5,595 nucleotides of DNA from Bacteriovoracaceae bacterium (GTDB lineage: Bacteria > Bdellovibrionota > Bacteriovoracia > Bacteriovoracales > Bacteriovoracaceae): assembly GCA_023151145.1 (NCBI GenBank), contig JAKLJM010000263.1, positions 1 to 5,595 of the forward strand, written 5' to 3'. The notes below the pieces were generated by a model that made no database searches, was not told the origin of the DNA, and saw only the letters and a program-made list of their open reading frames with translations. Below are positions 4,716 through 5,595 of the stretch, one piece after another (the stretch's first letter is position 1; each line of letters begins with the position of its first letter). The position numbers and the translations under genes are program-made.

Positions 4716-5321
4716 CTACAAAGGAATATTAAAGAAAAACCCTAAATGTACCAGGGTAAGTGAAATGGCAAGCACTGAACTCACGCGATAATTTGGTGCT
4801 TGATAGAGCGTATACTCAGCTTTGTAGCCCACAACGGGCACCGCGAATCCTAGGCGATTTTTGATTAAACTTGTAAAATATTTAGGATGATTTTGAACTC
4901 TACTCCACGCACTCGCACTCACAAAATATCCACCACCAAAAAGCGAAGTTTTAATTTGGGGAGATTCATCAATAACAGTTTCGGCCATAATTCCCAGAAT
5001 GGGAGAAGCGATGGAATCGGTACTTAAAAAAAGATGAAATCCATAATCCTTGTAGTTTTTTTCTAATTGTAAATACAACGGTGAAGCAATAATTCTTCCA
5101 TTTTTTGTCACCTTATTTTTAAAATCATAATTACTTAAATATGTATGATAGCTAAGCAAACTGCCCATTTTTAATTGGTAATTATAGTCTTTAAGTATTT
5201 TTTTTTCTTCTGGAACTTCATTGCCCGAAAAACTGGCAAAGAGTTGAATTGGAAAGAAAAAACTTGATAGTAAAATCAATAAAACTGTTCTTTTGTACTT
5301 AAGTATTCTTCTTATTAACAT
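4716..5321 (-). CDS. Divergent PagP-like lipid A palmitoyltransferase (outer-membrane beta-barrel)
   Basis: A 201-residue protein with a signal peptide (basic MLIRRILKYKR, hydrophobic core ~12-28, likely cleavage after Ala29 or Ser30), followed by alternating strands typical of a small outer-membrane barrel. Read against E. coli PagP from memory, landmarks match in order: SYHTYLSNYDFKNK aligns with the WHARFAYDKEK strand, giving His59; FLSTDSIASPILG aligns with AFKDSWNKWEPIAG, giving Asp102-Ser103; and GFAVPVVGYKAEY aligns with LPLASVGYGPVTF. His59 to Asp102 is 43 residues, the same as His33 to Asp76 in mature PagP. PagP moves a palmitoyl chain from phospholipid to lipid A at the outer leaflet, which hardens the envelope against cationic peptides. 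GGAG 5 bases before the ATG supports the start. Overall identity is low, so another small acyl-transferring or non-enzymatic barrel remains possible. It is monocistronic or upstream of queE; no clear terminator separates them. Confidence 0.66.
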   Translation of the reverse strand: MLIRRILKYKRTVLLILLSSFFFPIQLFASFSGNEVPEEKKILKDYNYQLKMGSLLSYHTYLSNYDFKNKVTKNGRIIASPLYLQLEKNYKDYGFHLFLSTDSIASPILGIMAETVIDESPQIKTSLFGGGYFVSASAWSRVQNHPKYFTSLIKNRLGFAVPVVGYKAEYTLYQAPNYRVSSVLAISLTLVHLGFFFNIPL

Positions 5322-5326
5322 AAATT

Positions 5327-5330
5327 CTCC
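5327..5330 (-). promoter_or_regulatory. Shine-Dalgarno sequence of the PagP-like gene
   Basis: On the - strand GGAG is followed by AATTT and then the ATG at 5321, a 5-base spacing that supports this start. Confidence 0.6.
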
Positions 5331-5446
5331 AACGCCTTAGTCTAAAAGAGAACGGAGAAAACTCGATCTGAAGATTGCCTCAATTCTCATTGAAGTAATT
5401 CTAAATTGCTCAAGAATAAAAAGTTTTCAATAATACATTTTTTTTA

Positions 5447-5455
5447 TGCTATTAT
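5447..5455 (+). promoter_or_regulatory. Candidate extended -10 promoter of the gene at 5495
   Basis: TGCTATTAT is an extended -10 (TG, one base, then TATTAT with five of six consensus bases). The -35 region is poor (TTCAAT near 5426), as is common with extended -10 promoters. Transcription would start near 5462, leaving a leader of about 33 bases that contains the palindrome AGTTAACT. On the opposite strand, TAGAAT at 5403-5398 is the best -10-like box for the pagP-like gene, without a convincing -35. Confidence 0.4.
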
Positions 5456-5494
5456 TAAAAAAGATAGTTAACTTTATTATTTAGGTATTAAGAG

Positions 5495-5595
5495 ATGGCG
5501 TTAAAAGAAATCAGCTTAGAAAATTTATTTCAAGAAGTTATTCAAAAATTAAAAAAAGATGAACGCCCGCGAGTGATGTTGACTCCAGAGATCAT
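5495..5595 (+). CDS. Protein of unknown function, N-terminal start (partial)
   Basis: The frame is open from ATG 5495 to the window edge, giving 33 codons. The visible part begins MALKEISLENLFQEV and continues with a Lys-rich helical stretch and then RPRVMLTPEI. It has no signal peptide, so it is probably cytoplasmic. I do not recognise a family from so short a piece. The start is supported by a weak AGGT at 5483-5486, 8 bases upstream, by a candidate promoter 40 bases upstream, and by the change from AT-only intergenic sequence to coding-like codon use. It is transcribed divergently from the pagP-like gene. Confidence 0.62.
   Translation, partial: MALKEISLENLFQEVIQKLKKDERPRVMLTPEI

Noticed and set aside
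4735..4757. Terminator-like hairpin (ACCCT/AGGGT followed by T-rich sequence on the - strand) near the end of the pagP-like gene
   Set aside because: The stem is only 5 bp with a 9-base loop, and it lies before the stop codon, where the T-run encodes Phe-Phe-Phe. It is probably coding coincidence.

Overview
This AT-rich window reads as chromosomal sequence from a Gram-negative bacterium. The best guess is the Bdellovibrionota, on the Bacteriovorax or Peredibacter side. The pointers are low GC, many secreted lineage-specific proteins, a B-type succinate dehydrogenase and an outer-membrane lipid A enzyme. This placement is an inference from gene content, not a database result. No mobile element, CRISPR array, tRNA or rRNA was seen.

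Left part, + strand (1-2007). The window opens in the 3' end of the succinate dehydrogenase/fumarate reductase flavoprotein gene (sdhA), followed 10 bases later by the complete iron-sulfur subunit gene sdhB. A strong intrinsic terminator at 970-997 closes this operon. The 3' arm of that hairpin also carries the Shine-Dalgarno sequence of the next gene. That gene encodes a SprT-like zinc metallopeptidase domain joined to a DUF2786 domain, and it is split by a -1 frame disruption near 1547-1558 into reading frames 998-1600 and 1576-2007. A DUF423 membrane protein gene (2004-2366) overlaps its stop codon by four bases (ATGA).

Middle part, - strand (2363-3850). A two-gene unit converges on the DUF423 gene, and their stop codons overlap. 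The promoter-proximal gene encodes a secreted, cysteine-rich, papain-like protein with a recognisable Gln/Cys/His/Asn active-site set. The second encodes a small secreted protein with six cysteines. Its Shine-Dalgarno sequence lies in the last codons of the peptidase gene, so the two are probably translated from one mRNA.

Right part (3901-5595). queE (7-carboxy-7-deazaguanine synthase, a radical SAM enzyme of queuosine synthesis) and a divergent PagP-like outer-membrane acyltransferase gene follow on the - strand. The PagP call rests on the order and exact spacing of the His and Asp-Ser active-site residues and on matching strand motifs. A new + strand gene of unknown function starts at 5495 and runs off the window, divergent from the pagP-like gene across a 173-base AT-rich promoter region.

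The genes do not form one pathway. Respiration, protein quality control or DNA-protein crosslink repair, tRNA modification, and envelope or secreted functions sit side by side. The parts most worth a second look are the PagP-like protein, the papain-like protein with its small partner, the frameshifted metallopeptidase and the terminator/RBS overlap.
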